A stretch of DNA of 64,000 nt from Chitinophaga pollutisoli. GTDB taxonomy: Bacteria > Bacteroidota > Bacteroidia > Chitinophagales > Chitinophagaceae. Where the stretch lies: NCBI RefSeq assembly GCF_038396755.1, contig NZ_CP149822.1:930001-994000 (forward strand), read 5' to 3'. This document shows, piece by piece, positions 16,154 through 25,337 of this stretch (the first letter of the stretch is position 1; each line of letters begins with the position of its first letter). Under the pieces are notes generated by a model. It saw only the letters and a list, made by a program, of their open reading frames with translations, did not search any database and was not told where the DNA came from. The position numbers and the translations under genes are program-made.

Positions 16154-17203
16154 ATGCGTAACAAGACTAACAAAAACACCTCGCCCTGGGTGCGCCGCAT
16201 CGCCATCATCGGCGCCTGCCTCATCGCCGGCGCCCTCGTGATCGCCGCATACCTTCTGATGGGGCCCAACACCCGCTCCTTCGGCGATAAAAAATACTTC
16301 TATGTGCCCACCGGCAGCCGGTACGACGACGTGCTCAAGGGCCTCTCGGACCAGGAAATTATCTCTTCCACATCCACCTTCAACCTCGTAGCCCGCCAGC
16401 TCGGCTACCCTTCCCGCGTAAAAGCCGGCCGCTACGAGATCAAGAAAGGCATGAGCAACCTCGAAATCGTGCGCATCCTGCGCAGCGGCAAACAATCGCC
16501 TGTAAAACTGGTGATCAACAAGCTCCGCCTCAAAAACGACTTCATCCGCCTCGTGTCCAACAACCTCGAAGCCGATTCCGCCGCCATGCGCGCCATCCTG
16601 GAAGACCCGGTCTACCTCCGCCAGTTCGGGCTCGACACCACCACCGTCATGGCCGCCGTTATGCCCAACACCTACGAGTTCTACTGGAACACCTCCGCTG
16701 CCAAGGTTTTCGATAAGATATCCGATGCGTACGAAACCTTCTGGAACGATACCCGCAAACAAAAAGCCGCCGCCCTCAACCTCACGCCCGTGCAGGTAAC
16801 CGTGCTCGCCTCCATCGTGGAAGAAGAAACCAACCGCAACGACGAGAAGCCCGTCATCGCCAGCGTATACCTGAATCGCATGAAAAAAGGCATGCGCCTC
16901 GGAGCCGATCCTACCGTGAAATTCGCACTACAGAACTTCGCCCTCCGCCGCATCTACAACACGCACCTCGAATTCGATTCTCCGTATAACACCTACCGTT
17001 ACTACGGCCTGCCGCCCGGCCCCATCTGCACCCCATCCGCCAAATCGATCGACGCGGTGCTGACGCCGGCCGAAACGGATTACCTGTTTTTCGCCGCAAG
17101 GCCCGATGGCAGCGGGTATCACTCTTTCGCCGTTACCTTCAAAGAACACCTGGAAAATGCCCGGGCGTATCAAAAGGGGCTCAACGCCAGAGGCATCAAA
17201 TAA
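16154..17203 (+). CDS. mltG: Endolytic murein transglycosylase MltG
   Basis: 349 aa inner-membrane enzyme that cleaves nascent glycan strands and so sets peptidoglycan chain length. One N-terminal transmembrane helix (about 15-37) is followed by a LysM-like region and the YceG catalytic domain. The catalytic segment ASIVEEETNRND places the essential Glu at about residue 223, followed by VYLNRMKKGMRLGADPTV and the late PSAKSIDAVL and FFAARPDGSGYHSF blocks. All family landmarks are intact. It is separated from secG by a terminator and followed by the BrkB gene after 33 bases. Confidence 0.95.
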   Translation: MRNKTNKNTSPWVRRIAIIGACLIAGALVIAAYLLMGPNTRSFGDKKYFYVPTGSRYDDVLKGLSDQEIISSTSTFNLVARQLGYPSRVKAGRYEIKKGMSNLEIVRILRSGKQSPVKLVINKLRLKNDFIRLVSNNLEADSAAMRAILEDPVYLRQFGLDTTTVMAAVMPNTYEFYWNTSAAKVFDKISDAYETFWNDTRKQKAAALNLTPVQVTVLASIVEEETNRNDEKPVIASVYLNRMKKGMRLGADPTVKFALQNFALRRIYNTHLEFDSPYNTYRYYGLPPGPICTPSAKSIDAVLTPAETDYLFFAARPDGSGYHSFAVTFKEHLENARAYQKGLNARGIK

Positions 17204-17236
17204 TTCGTATTTTTACGGCGGTCCAACAACACCCTG

Positions 17237-18205
17237 ATGATCGACGTAGAAAAACTCATCCTCGAATCCCGGCCGGTTCAATGGCTGACGCATAAAAGCA
17301 AATCGCTGGTATTGCCGGGGTTCGAAGGCGCGCCCCTGTACGACGTCATCGTGTTTTTCCTCAAAGAAACAGCGAAAGAAAGCCTGGTGGAAAGGGCCGC
17401 GGCCATCTCGTTCAACTTCCTCCTGGCCATCCCCCCGTTCTTCATTTTCCTGTTCACGCTCGTACCTTTCATTCCGCTGCAAAACGTGGAGCCCACGCTG
17501 TACGACCTCGCGCAAACCATCACGCCCAATTACAACAGCTACATCATCGTGCGCGACATGATCCACGACTTCCTGTACACCCAGCGCAACACCCTGCTGT
17601 CGTTCGCCTTCATCCTCAGTTTCTACTATTCCAGCAACGGCATAATGGGCATGCTGCGCTCTTTCGACAAGCTGCTGCCCGGCTTCCACCAACGCACCTG
17701 GTGGCAAACCAGGCTTACCGCGCTGAAGCTCACCGTCTTCCTCGTTTTCCTCCTGCTGGCGACCGTAGTGCTCATTATCATGCAGGGCACCCTGCTGAAG
17801 AGCATCCTCGAATACATCGGGATCCAGGATACCTATTCGCAGTTCCTGCTCCAGGTAGTAAGGTGGACGCTCATCGTGTTATTATTCTTCGCCATCATTT
17901 CCGTTATTTATAAATTCGGGCCGGCCGTCCAGAAGAAATGGAAATACATTTCTGCGGGATCTACTTTCGCTACCATCGCCATGATTGCCGTAACACTTGG
18001 CTTCTCTTACTGGGTGACCAATTTCGCGCGATACAACCAGATTTATGGCTCTATCGGCACCATCCTCGTACTCATGCTCGTAGTCTATTTCAACTCCTTT
18101 ATCCTGCTGATCGGATTCGAACTGAACACCAGTATCAGCACGTTACGGGAGATCGCGGAAGCGCGAAACAAGAAGGAATCTCCTGAGTTACAGGGACTTT
18201 CGTAA
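17237..18205 (+). CDS. YihY/virulence factor BrkB family membrane protein
   Basis: 322 aa polytopic protein. The diagnostic block ERAAAISFNFLLAIPPFFIF (near residue 53) is followed by five or six hydrophobic helices, including LSFAFILSFYYSSNGIMGML and ILVLMLVVYFNSFILLIGFE. The family was once called ribonuclease BN, but that assignment is wrong for these proteins and the real role, possibly transport, is unknown. Probably cotranscribed with mltG. Confidence 0.92.
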   Translation: MIDVEKLILESRPVQWLTHKSKSLVLPGFEGAPLYDVIVFFLKETAKESLVERAAAISFNFLLAIPPFFIFLFTLVPFIPLQNVEPTLYDLAQTITPNYNSYIIVRDMIHDFLYTQRNTLLSFAFILSFYYSSNGIMGMLRSFDKLLPGFHQRTWWQTRLTALKLTVFLVFLLLATVVLIIMQGTLLKSILEYIGIQDTYSQFLLQVVRWTLIVLLFFAIISVIYKFGPAVQKKWKYISAGSTFATIAMIAVTLGFSYWVTNFARYNQIYGSIGTILVLMLVVYFNSFILLIGFELNTSISTLREIAEARNKKESPELQGLS

Positions 18206-18286
18206 TACCTTGCCAGAAATAGGATGGATGGCTTCACTTTGCACCCGAAATACCTTAATTTCATACCAACCAAATTACGGAGGCCT

Positions 18287-18889
18287 ATGAAAAAGCATAT
18301 CTTTTTCCTCCTGCTGATCGCGGCCGCCGCCGTTTCGTTCCGGCTGCCGGGTCATATCGACATCGGGGCGAAACTGCCGAAAGTAGATGTCAAAATGAAA
18401 GATATTTCCGGCAAGGAAGTGTCGATGAACGACGCCAAAAAAGCGAACGGTTTGCTGGTGATGTTCTCCTGCAATACCTGTCCATATGTGGTGCGCAACC
18501 AGGACCGTACCCGCGCGATCTGCCAGTTCGCGCAGAAGAACAACGTGGGCGTCATCCTCATCAACTCCAATGAAGCGGCCCGCACCGGCGGCGACTCCTA
18601 CGAAGCGATGCAAACCTACGCCCGCCAGCAGTCTTACAACTGGCTGTACGTCGTGGATAAGGATAACCAGGTGGCCGACGCCTTCAACGCCGACCGCACG
18701 CCGGAATGCTATCTGTTCGACAAAAGCGGCACCCTCGTTTACAAGGGCGCGATCGATGACAATCCCGGCAACGCAAGTGGCGTGAAAGACAAATACCTCC
18801 ACGCCGCCATCCAGGCCATGGTAACTGGCAAACCCATCCCAAACCCGTCTACCGCTTCCGTGGGTTGTGGCATCAAACGGAAAATGTAA
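18287..18889 (+). CDS. Exported thioredoxin-fold (redoxin) protein
   Basis: 200 aa from the ATG at 18287, which gives a clean signal peptide (MKKHIFFLLLIAAAAVSF). The thioredoxin fold carries the active-site pair in MFSCNTCPYVVRNQDR (CxxC), where typical peroxiredoxin-like family members have VFTCNHCP, and ends with a basic GCGIKRKM tail. Likely a periplasmic thiol oxidoreductase or AhpC/TSA-like protein. Single gene, followed by a terminator. Confidence 0.85.
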   Translation: MKKHIFFLLLIAAAAVSFRLPGHIDIGAKLPKVDVKMKDISGKEVSMNDAKKANGLLVMFSCNTCPYVVRNQDRTRAICQFAQKNNVGVILINSNEAARTGGDSYEAMQTYARQQSYNWLYVVDKDNQVADAFNADRTPECYLFDKSGTLVYKGAIDDNPGNASGVKDKYLHAAIQAMVTGKPIPNPSTASVGCGIKRKM

Positions 18890-18910
18890 ATGCATTTGCA
18901 CTGATAAAGA

Positions 18911-18943
18911 AAAAGCTGACCGTAACTCCGGTCAGCTTTTTTT
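18911..18943 (+). terminator. Rho-independent terminator
   Basis: AAAAGCTGACCG, loop TAACTC, CGGTCAGCTTTT plus TTT: a perfect 12-bp stem after the redoxin gene. Confidence 0.92.
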
Positions 18944-19004
18944 ATGTGATAGCGCACTATCTGAAAGGGACGGCGTTATTACAACCATATCATTTTCAAA
19001 TCAT

Positions 19005-21497
19005 TTATTGACCCACGATGAACACGGCGTTGCCGAACAGCAGCTTCCCGTTTTCCCAGAAGCTGCGGAAAAGCGGGTTGTCGGTCATGAGGATGATTTC
19101 GCCGTTGCCGATTTCCTTAACACCAAACACGAGGCCGTCGCGGAGGCGCTCCCGGGCAGCGGCGCCCACAAACCCGGTCAGGTAGTCGTCCTGTTTGAGG
19201 GCGCCCACATTCCATCCGTCGTCTTTGAAAAATGCCAGTAGCTGGTCGTTCTGCTTTAGGGTGTAATAATATTCCGGGTATCCGAATGCCAGCGGGTGCG
19301 TTTTATCCAGGTGCACTTTGTAGATCGCGCCGGGAATGAAGCCCGACACGCTTTCGCGCTCCCGGTTAGCATAAGGTTTCAGGTTTTTGTATGGTTCTTT
19401 GGGGGCTTCGTCTTCCTCGTCTTTCACTTCTTCCTTTTCCTTCTTCATTTCATATCCCCACTCCCCTTCCGCCAGTTGCGCCACGGCATCTTCCATAACG
19501 ATTAACCGGCCGCCGGCGGAAACCCAGTCTTTCAGCCGGGCGGCCACCGCTTTGTCTTTCAGCATATCGTACCGGCCGTCCGGCAGGATGAGCACATCAA
19601 GGTCTTTCCACGCCGAACCCGGCAGCGCGGTGGCGGGCAATACCGTGAGCGGGTATTCAATCTGTTCTTCGAAGTAATGCCAGATTTCGCCCATACCCAG
19701 CGACGAAATGCCATCCCCGGCGAGCAGGCCAACTTTCGGTTTGCGGATGAAACGGATTTTATCCGAACCGAAGTCCGCGCCTTTGTCCACAAAACCAGTT
19801 GGCACACGGGTAACGCTCACACCCATACGCGCTGCGAGCACCGGGATGGATTCCAGCGAAGTATTTCCGGATTTGGTGATGATGAGCGTGCCGGCGGGAT
19901 GTACTTTTCCACCGATCGTAAAAGGCGCTTCCGCATAGCGTACCCGCAGGTTTCGGTTGAGGAGTGCGGCAAGGAACTTCACGTCTTTGGTGCTGTTCCA
20001 GGCGGCGAGATATGCGTAAGTGGCCCCTTCGGCCGGAGGCGCTGCCGACTTCTCCAACGTGTCGGCTACAGCGGGCTGCAGCCGCGCTTTTACGGCATAC
20101 GCCGGAAGGCCATAGGCGTAGGGCATCGCCCAGGCGGTAATGTCGTAAGTCACGCTGTCGGTTAACCGGGAAACCGGTTCGAAAAGTACGCGCACCATGG
20201 TTGACCGCGGCTGGTAAGCGCTCACCACCAGGTCACCTTTTTCTATCGCGAAATTCTCTGATTTACCGGTAAAATAATTGAAGCCGTTTCCGGAGGAATT
20301 GCCTGTCGCGAAGCCGAAGGAAATATCGTTGCGGCGCAGCGTTTCGGCGAGCGACATGAGCTTTTCCGTATTACCGCCGCTTTTCACGACGTAAGTTTTA
20401 TAATCGCCGGACGGCTGCTGGCGCGCGTCGCGGAAGAACTTGCCAAATTCCTCCACCAGTTTGCCGGCTTGCGCCACGGAAGCTTCCACGGTGGCGATGC
20501 CGGTAGTGAAGTGATGATCGAGCCGGTCTTTCAGCCGCAGCGTATCCCCTTCCCGGTTCACGATGGCGAGGCCCGCGCGGCCGCTGCCGCCCTGCTCGTA
20601 AGTCATCCCGATGGCGCCATTGTAAGTGGGATAGGTATCGCCGTAGCTCGGGTAAAAGAGATCGAACTGTTCTTTGGTGAAGTAGAGCCAGCCGTTGGCG
20701 TCGAAGTAAGTGGCGTTATGTTTCCCGATTTGCGTCTGGAAGGCGCGCTGCCATTCGGTAACGGCGTCGTGCAGGGGTTCCGCGGCTGGCGCGAAATAAT
20801 ACGGTGCGTCTACCCCCTGTTCATGAAAATCCACATGTACCTGCGGCATCCAGCGGTTATACTGGAGCACGCGTTGACGGGATTCCACCTGCGATTGCCA
20901 GGCCCAATCGCGGTTCAGATCGAAATAGTAGTGGTTGGGACGGCCACCGGGCCAGGGCTCCGCATGTTCGCGGGCGTAGGGCGTGGCGTCCGGGATGCGG
21001 GCGTGGATGGAATTATAGAAATTCACGTAGCGGTCGCGGCCATCGGGGTTCAGACAGGGATCGATGATGACCACCGCATTGTCCAGCAGCGATTTGCGGC
21101 TGGTGAGCAGCGTATGCGCCGTGCGCATGGCGGCTTCGGTGGAAACTGCTTCGTTGCCGTGTACGTTATAGCTCAGCCAGATGATGACAGGTTGATTTTG
21201 GGCGCTCCCTCCGTTCAGCAAGGCCAGGTTGCCGCTGCGGATCGCTTCGAGGCGGGCGATGTTGGCGGGGGAAGAAAGGATGGCGAGCACCAGCGGCCGG
21301 CCTTCGTACGTTTGGCCGTAGGTCTCGAAGCGCATCATAGCATTGCCTTCGGCGATTTTGCGGAAGTAATCCACGACTTTATAATGGGGCGTAAACTTTG
21401 CTCCCAGCTGGTACCCGAGAAATTCGGCGGGGGACTGCTGAGCATTTGCGGCCAGCATGCAAACGGAAAAGAAAAAAGACAGGACGGCAGACTTCAT
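19005..21497 (-). CDS. Secreted M14-family zinc carboxypeptidase
   Basis: 830 aa starting at MKSAVLSFFF, which gives a signal peptide ending at NAQ; the in-frame upstream extension lies in the divergent promoter region. Zinc ligands are visible in the HxxE motif NVHGNEAVS (His113, Glu116) and in HVDFHEQG, and a candidate catalytic Glu lies in TYEQGG. The C-terminal third resembles a class-I glutamine-amidotransferase-like fold, as in the large Bacteroidota M14 peptidases. It should release C-terminal amino acids from peptides outside the cytoplasm. Divergent from the gamma-glutamyltransferase gene over 99 bases. Confidence 0.9.
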   Translation of the reverse strand: MKSAVLSFFFSVCMLAANAQQSPAEFLGYQLGAKFTPHYKVVDYFRKIAEGNAMMRFETYGQTYEGRPLVLAILSSPANIARLEAIRSGNLALLNGGSAQNQPVIIWLSYNVHGNEAVSTEAAMRTAHTLLTSRKSLLDNAVVIIDPCLNPDGRDRYVNFYNSIHARIPDATPYAREHAEPWPGGRPNHYYFDLNRDWAWQSQVESRQRVLQYNRWMPQVHVDFHEQGVDAPYYFAPAAEPLHDAVTEWQRAFQTQIGKHNATYFDANGWLYFTKEQFDLFYPSYGDTYPTYNGAIGMTYEQGGSGRAGLAIVNREGDTLRLKDRLDHHFTTGIATVEASVAQAGKLVEEFGKFFRDARQQPSGDYKTYVVKSGGNTEKLMSLAETLRRNDISFGFATGNSSGNGFNYFTGKSENFAIEKGDLVVSAYQPRSTMVRVLFEPVSRLTDSVTYDITAWAMPYAYGLPAYAVKARLQPAVADTLEKSAAPPAEGATYAYLAAWNSTKDVKFLAALLNRNLRVRYAEAPFTIGGKVHPAGTLIITKSGNTSLESIPVLAARMGVSVTRVPTGFVDKGADFGSDKIRFIRKPKVGLLAGDGISSLGMGEIWHYFEEQIEYPLTVLPATALPGSAWKDLDVLILPDGRYDMLKDKAVAARLKDWVSAGGRLIVMEDAVAQLAEGEWGYEMKKEKEEVKDEEDEAPKEPYKNLKPYANRERESVSGFIPGAIYKVHLDKTHPLAFGYPEYYYTLKQNDQLLAFFKDDGWNVGALKQDDYLTGFVGAAARERLRDGLVFGVKEIGNGEIILMTDNPLFRSFWENGKLLFGNAVFIVGQ

Positions 21498-21596
21498 AGA
21501 TTCGTAGTATCCGGCTAAGATAGGGAAAAAGCGCCGGTGCGGAAGCGGCACATTCCCCAGAAAATATCCGTATTTTGGGAGGAAACAGCCACGCCT

Positions 21597-23282
21597 ATGC
21601 GCTCCTTTTTGTTCCCCCTGCTGCTGTTGCTGGCGCTTACTTCCGCGGCACAGCAGGTTGATCCCTACCATTATTCCAGTCGTAAATATATGGAAGCGAA
21701 GCGCTTCGCGGTATCGTCAGCCCATCCGCTGGCGAGCGGGGCGGGCGCGCAGATCATGCGGGAGGGGGGCAACGCGGTGGATGCTGCGATTGCGGTACAG
21801 CTGGCGCTGGCGGTCGTTTATCCGCAGGCGGGGAACCTGGGCGGCGGGGGCTTTATGGTTGCGCGGATGGCCGATGGCCGGTCCGTCACCATCGACTACC
21901 GCGAGAAAGCCCCCGGCCGGTCGCACCGCGACATGTACCTGGATTCCGCCGGCAACCCGGTTACCGCCCGCTCGCTCGAAGGGCACCTGGCCGCGGGGGT
22001 CCCCGGCACGGTTGCGGGCCTCGTGGCATCACAGGCTTATGGCCGGCTCCCGCTGTCAAAGCTCATCGCTCCGGCCATCGTGCTGGCGGAAAAGGGGTTC
22101 GCCATCACCGAACAGGAAGCCCACGGCCTCAACCGGCTGCGCGACATGTTCATCCGCCTCAACACCCAACCCAATGCTTTCGTGAAAGACACACCCTGGA
22201 AAACGGGCGACACCCTCATCCAGCAAGACCTCGCCAACACCCTGCGCCGCATTGCGAAAAAAGGCGGCAAAGGATTCTATTCCGGCGAAACCGCGCGCCT
22301 CGTGGCCGCCGAGATGCGGCGCGGCGGGGGCATCATCACCGAAACAGATATGGCCGCTTACAAAGCTGTTGTCCGACAGCCGCTGGAATTCATGTTCCGG
22401 GGGTATACCGTCATCACCATGCCACTGCCCAGCAGCGGCGGCATCGGGCTGCAGCAGATGCTCGGCATGGTCGAGGATTTTCCGCTGGAAAAAACCGGGT
22501 TTCATAGCCCGGAAGCCGTGCAACGCATGATCGAAGCCGAGCGCAGGGCGTACGCCGACCGGGCGGAATATCTCGGCGACCCCGATTTCGTGAAAGTGCC
22601 CGTAGCGCAACTCACCGATAAAAAATACCTGCAGGAAAGGATAGCGGATTATGTAGCAGGGAAACCTTCTCCCAGCAAAAGCATCAAAGCCGGCGGGCCA
22701 TTTGAAAGCACGGAAACCACGCACCTCAGCGTGGTGGACGCCGAAGGCAATGCCGTATCCGTTACCACGACCCTCAACGGCAGCTACGGCAGCAAAGTGG
22801 TGGTTGGCGGCGCGGGGTTCCTGCTCAACAACGAAATGGACGACTTCTCCGTGAAGCCCGGCGCGCCCAACCTCTACGGCCTCATCGGCACGGAAGCCAA
22901 CGCCATCGCGCCGGGGAAGCGCATGCTCAGTTGCATGACGCCCACCATCGTACTGAAAAACGGGAAGCCGTATATGGTGACCGGCACGCCCGGAGGGTCC
23001 ACCATCATCACTTCGTTATTCCAGACGCTGGTCAACGATATCGTGTTCGGGATGGACGCCAAATCCAACGTCAACGCGCCCAAATTCCACCATCAATGGT
23101 GGCCGGAAGACGTGCGGATAGAAAAGGAGTTCCCCGCCGCCACGAAAGCAGCCCTGGAAAAGATGGGATACCCGGTGAAAGTGGGATCACCGTGGAGCCG
23201 TACCGAACTGATCCGCATTGTGGATGGGAAGATTGAAGCGGTGGGCGACTGGCGTGGCGACGACAGCGTTGCGGGAGAATAA
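21597..23282 (+). CDS. ggt: Gamma-glutamyltransferase
   Basis: 561 aa from ATG 21597 with signal peptide (MRSFLFPLLLLLALTSAAQQ). The Ntn-hydrolase precursor should self-cleave before Thr374 of TTHLSVVDAEGNAVSVTTT, freeing the nucleophile of the small subunit. Substrate-binding GNLGGGGFM, DYREKAP and the late NEMDDFS and PGKRMLSCMTPTIV blocks are intact. It splits gamma-glutamyl bonds of glutathione and related peptides in the periplasm. It faces the M14 peptidase gene and may share its control region. Confidence 0.95.
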   Translation: MRSFLFPLLLLLALTSAAQQVDPYHYSSRKYMEAKRFAVSSAHPLASGAGAQIMREGGNAVDAAIAVQLALAVVYPQAGNLGGGGFMVARMADGRSVTIDYREKAPGRSHRDMYLDSAGNPVTARSLEGHLAAGVPGTVAGLVASQAYGRLPLSKLIAPAIVLAEKGFAITEQEAHGLNRLRDMFIRLNTQPNAFVKDTPWKTGDTLIQQDLANTLRRIAKKGGKGFYSGETARLVAAEMRRGGGIITETDMAAYKAVVRQPLEFMFRGYTVITMPLPSSGGIGLQQMLGMVEDFPLEKTGFHSPEAVQRMIEAERRAYADRAEYLGDPDFVKVPVAQLTDKKYLQERIADYVAGKPSPSKSIKAGGPFESTETTHLSVVDAEGNAVSVTTTLNGSYGSKVVVGGAGFLLNNEMDDFSVKPGAPNLYGLIGTEANAIAPGKRMLSCMTPTIVLKNGKPYMVTGTPGGSTIITSLFQTLVNDIVFGMDAKSNVNAPKFHHQWWPEDVRIEKEFPAATKAALEKMGYPVKVGSPWSRTELIRIVDGKIEAVGDWRGDDSVAGE

Positions 23283-23322
23283 AATCGTACATTTAAGCCT
23301 TCATCAAAAACGATCAGCAAGT

Positions 23323-23850
23323 ATGCGACTTTACCTGGACAGTGCGAAGAAACGGTTGCTCACTTACAAAGAGCTCGGCGAGAAAACCCTCCGCCAGCTC
23401 AACGACCGGCAGATACACTGGCAGCCTACGGGCCAGCCCAACAACATTTACATCATCGTAAAACATATGAGCGGCAATATGCTGTCGCGCTTCACGGATT
23501 TCCTCACCAGCGACGGCGAAAAGCCCTGGCGCCAGCGCGACGCCGAGTTCATCGACGATGCGCCGGAGGCCACGATGGCCGACCTGCTGGACATATGGAA
23601 CAAGGGATGGGAATGCCTCATCACCGCCATCGACGGCCTCGAAGAAGCGGATCTCGGTAAAACCGTTTACATCCGTACCGAGCCTCATACCGTGATAGAC
23701 GCCCTCAACCGGCAGCTCGCCCACTACCCTTACCATGTCGGCCAGATCGTGTATCTCGGAAAGATCATGCGGGCAGAAGGATGGGAAAGCCTTTCCATCC
23801 CCGTGGGGCAATCGCAGCAGTTCAACGACGCAAAAGCGGCAGGCAAATGA
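23323..23850 (+). CDS. DUF1572 / DinB-like protein
   Basis: 175 aa four-helix-bundle type. His residues that would bind a metal occur in VKHMSGNML and HYPYHVGQIVYLGK, the standard DinB/YfiT spacing. The closing block LGKIMRAEGWESLSIPVGQS is typical of DUF1572. The ATG at 23323 was chosen because it begins at the usual N-terminus (MRLYLDSAKKRLLTYKELGE). Substrate unknown; some relatives are thiol-transferases. Its TGA overlaps the next ATG (ATGA). Confidence 0.85.
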   Translation: MRLYLDSAKKRLLTYKELGEKTLRQLNDRQIHWQPTGQPNNIYIIVKHMSGNMLSRFTDFLTSDGEKPWRQRDAEFIDDAPEATMADLLDIWNKGWECLITAIDGLEEADLGKTVYIRTEPHTVIDALNRQLAHYPYHVGQIVYLGKIMRAEGWESLSIPVGQSQQFNDAKAAGK

Positions 23851-24263
23851 AACATACGATATTATTTTCCGCGGCCGCGATCTTGCTGGCCGCCTGCAAT
23901 TCCGGCAAAACCGACGCATTGCTGAAACACAAGAAATGGAAGGTGTACGACGTCACCGTTCCCGCAGGCGCTTCCTACAACCATGTGCAGGCCACGCAGG
24001 CCAAGGATCTGAAAGACGGCTATTACAGCGACGCCTTTTACCAGTTCCTCGACAACAATCTTTTCATCGCCACCATCGCCGGCGTCCCAGACAGCGGGAA
24101 ATACTCCCTGCTCAGCAACGGGAAGATCATTTCCGTGACGGGCGCCAACGGCTCGCGCAGTTCCGAGCACCTCGTGGAAGTGGTGAAGCTGAATGAGAAC
24201 GAATTCGACATGAAAGTGAATACCGGCGAATATTATTTCGTACTCCGCACCCGGAAACAGTAA
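23847..24263 (+). CDS. Small lipoprotein of unknown function
   Basis: 138 aa with signal MKHTILFSAAAILLAACNSG and lipobox LAAC. The mature domain begins with LLKHKKWKVYDVTV, a 'lipocalin-like' opening common in short Bacteroidota lipoproteins, and is mostly beta in character. It overlaps the DUF1572 gene by four bases and is followed after two bases by the PLP enzyme gene. Confidence 0.75.
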   Translation: MKHTILFSAAAILLAACNSGKTDALLKHKKWKVYDVTVPAGASYNHVQATQAKDLKDGYYSDAFYQFLDNNLFIATIAGVPDSGKYSLLSNGKIISVTGANGSRSSEHLVEVVKLNENEFDMKVNTGEYYFVLRTRKQ

Positions 24264-24265
24264 TC

Positions 24266-25324
24266 ATGATCAAGATCACAGACAGTATGCCCGGCAGAAC
24301 CACCGTTTGCGACGGCCGCGAGCTTTTATTCTTCTCAGGATTCTCATACCTGGGCATGCATACATCGCCCGTTTTCCAAACGCTCCTCGCCGAAGGCCAG
24401 GCGCTTTTCGGCAGCGTATATCCCAGCAGCCGCATCGGCAACCTGCAGCTCTCGCTTTACGAGCAACTGGAGCACGCACTGGCGGTGCATACGGGCCAAC
24501 AGGCCGCGGCCTGTTTTTCGTCGGGCTACCTGTCTGCCCAGGCGGCCGTCACTTACGCCGTTGGCAAAGGCACGCCCCTGTATGCGCCTGGCACGCACCC
24601 CGCGCTGCAGTTCCCCGGCGCCGTTGCGGCTTCCGGGAACTGGAACGACTGGCTGGCTACCACAGTGGACATGCTGAACCGCGAGCCCGATCACACCTAC
24701 GTACTGATCTCCGACGCGGTAGATCCACTCCGGGGCGAGGTGCACGACTTCAGTCCCCTCGCCCGCCTGGAGCGCAAAGCCCTGGTGCTGATCGACGATT
24801 CACATGGCCTGGGCATACTCGGCGCAAACGGGGAAGGTATTGCCGCTACGTTGCCGGAATCGACCGCCGCGAGGTACCTCCTCACCGCGTCGCTGGCAAA
24901 AGCTTATAGCCTGGAAGGCGGCTTGGTGACTGGGCATGCCGCCGATATCGCGGCCATCCGCCGGCTGCCGCTCTTTACCGCCAGTACGCCCATCATCCCG
25001 GCCAATGCGTATACCTGGCTGAAAGCGGAGCCTGCTTTCGCGGAAGCGCGCCGGCTGCTGCGCGCCAACATCACCGCGCTGGAAAGGCTCACCGGGGCTA
25101 TCGACGAAGTGCCCAACACGCACGGGCTTCCTATGTTCGTACTGGATGATCCTTCGGAAAATATATACACCTGGCTCCTCTCCCACGATACGCTTATCTC
25201 TTCGTTCGCGTATCCTGATCCGCAGGGCGACCGCATCAACCGGATCGTTTTGTCGGCCCTCCATACGCCCGACGATCTCGAAATGCTCGCCGCACAACTT
25301 GTTCAATATTACGATCACCCATAA
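24266..25324 (+). CDS. BioF-like PLP-dependent aminotransferase class I/II enzyme
   Basis: 352 aa of the alpha-oxoamine synthase branch. The PLP-binding Asp-Ser-His segment LVLIDDSHGLGILG (about 172-185) and the Schiff-base lysine in LTASLAKAYSLEGGL (about 213) are in the expected places, with SGYLSAQAA as the cofactor-phosphate region. It is ~30-40 residues shorter than genuine 8-amino-7-oxononanoate synthases at both ends, and no other biotin genes are near, so the exact acyl-CoA/amino-acid substrate is uncertain. Confidence 0.82.
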   Translation: MIKITDSMPGRTTVCDGRELLFFSGFSYLGMHTSPVFQTLLAEGQALFGSVYPSSRIGNLQLSLYEQLEHALAVHTGQQAAACFSSGYLSAQAAVTYAVGKGTPLYAPGTHPALQFPGAVAASGNWNDWLATTVDMLNREPDHTYVLISDAVDPLRGEVHDFSPLARLERKALVLIDDSHGLGILGANGEGIAATLPESTAARYLLTASLAKAYSLEGGLVTGHAADIAAIRRLPLFTASTPIIPANAYTWLKAEPAFAEARRLLRANITALERLTGAIDEVPNTHGLPMFVLDDPSENIYTWLLSHDTLISSFAYPDPQGDRINRIVLSALHTPDDLEMLAAQLVQYYDHP

Positions 25325-25337
25325 ACAGCACCCATTC

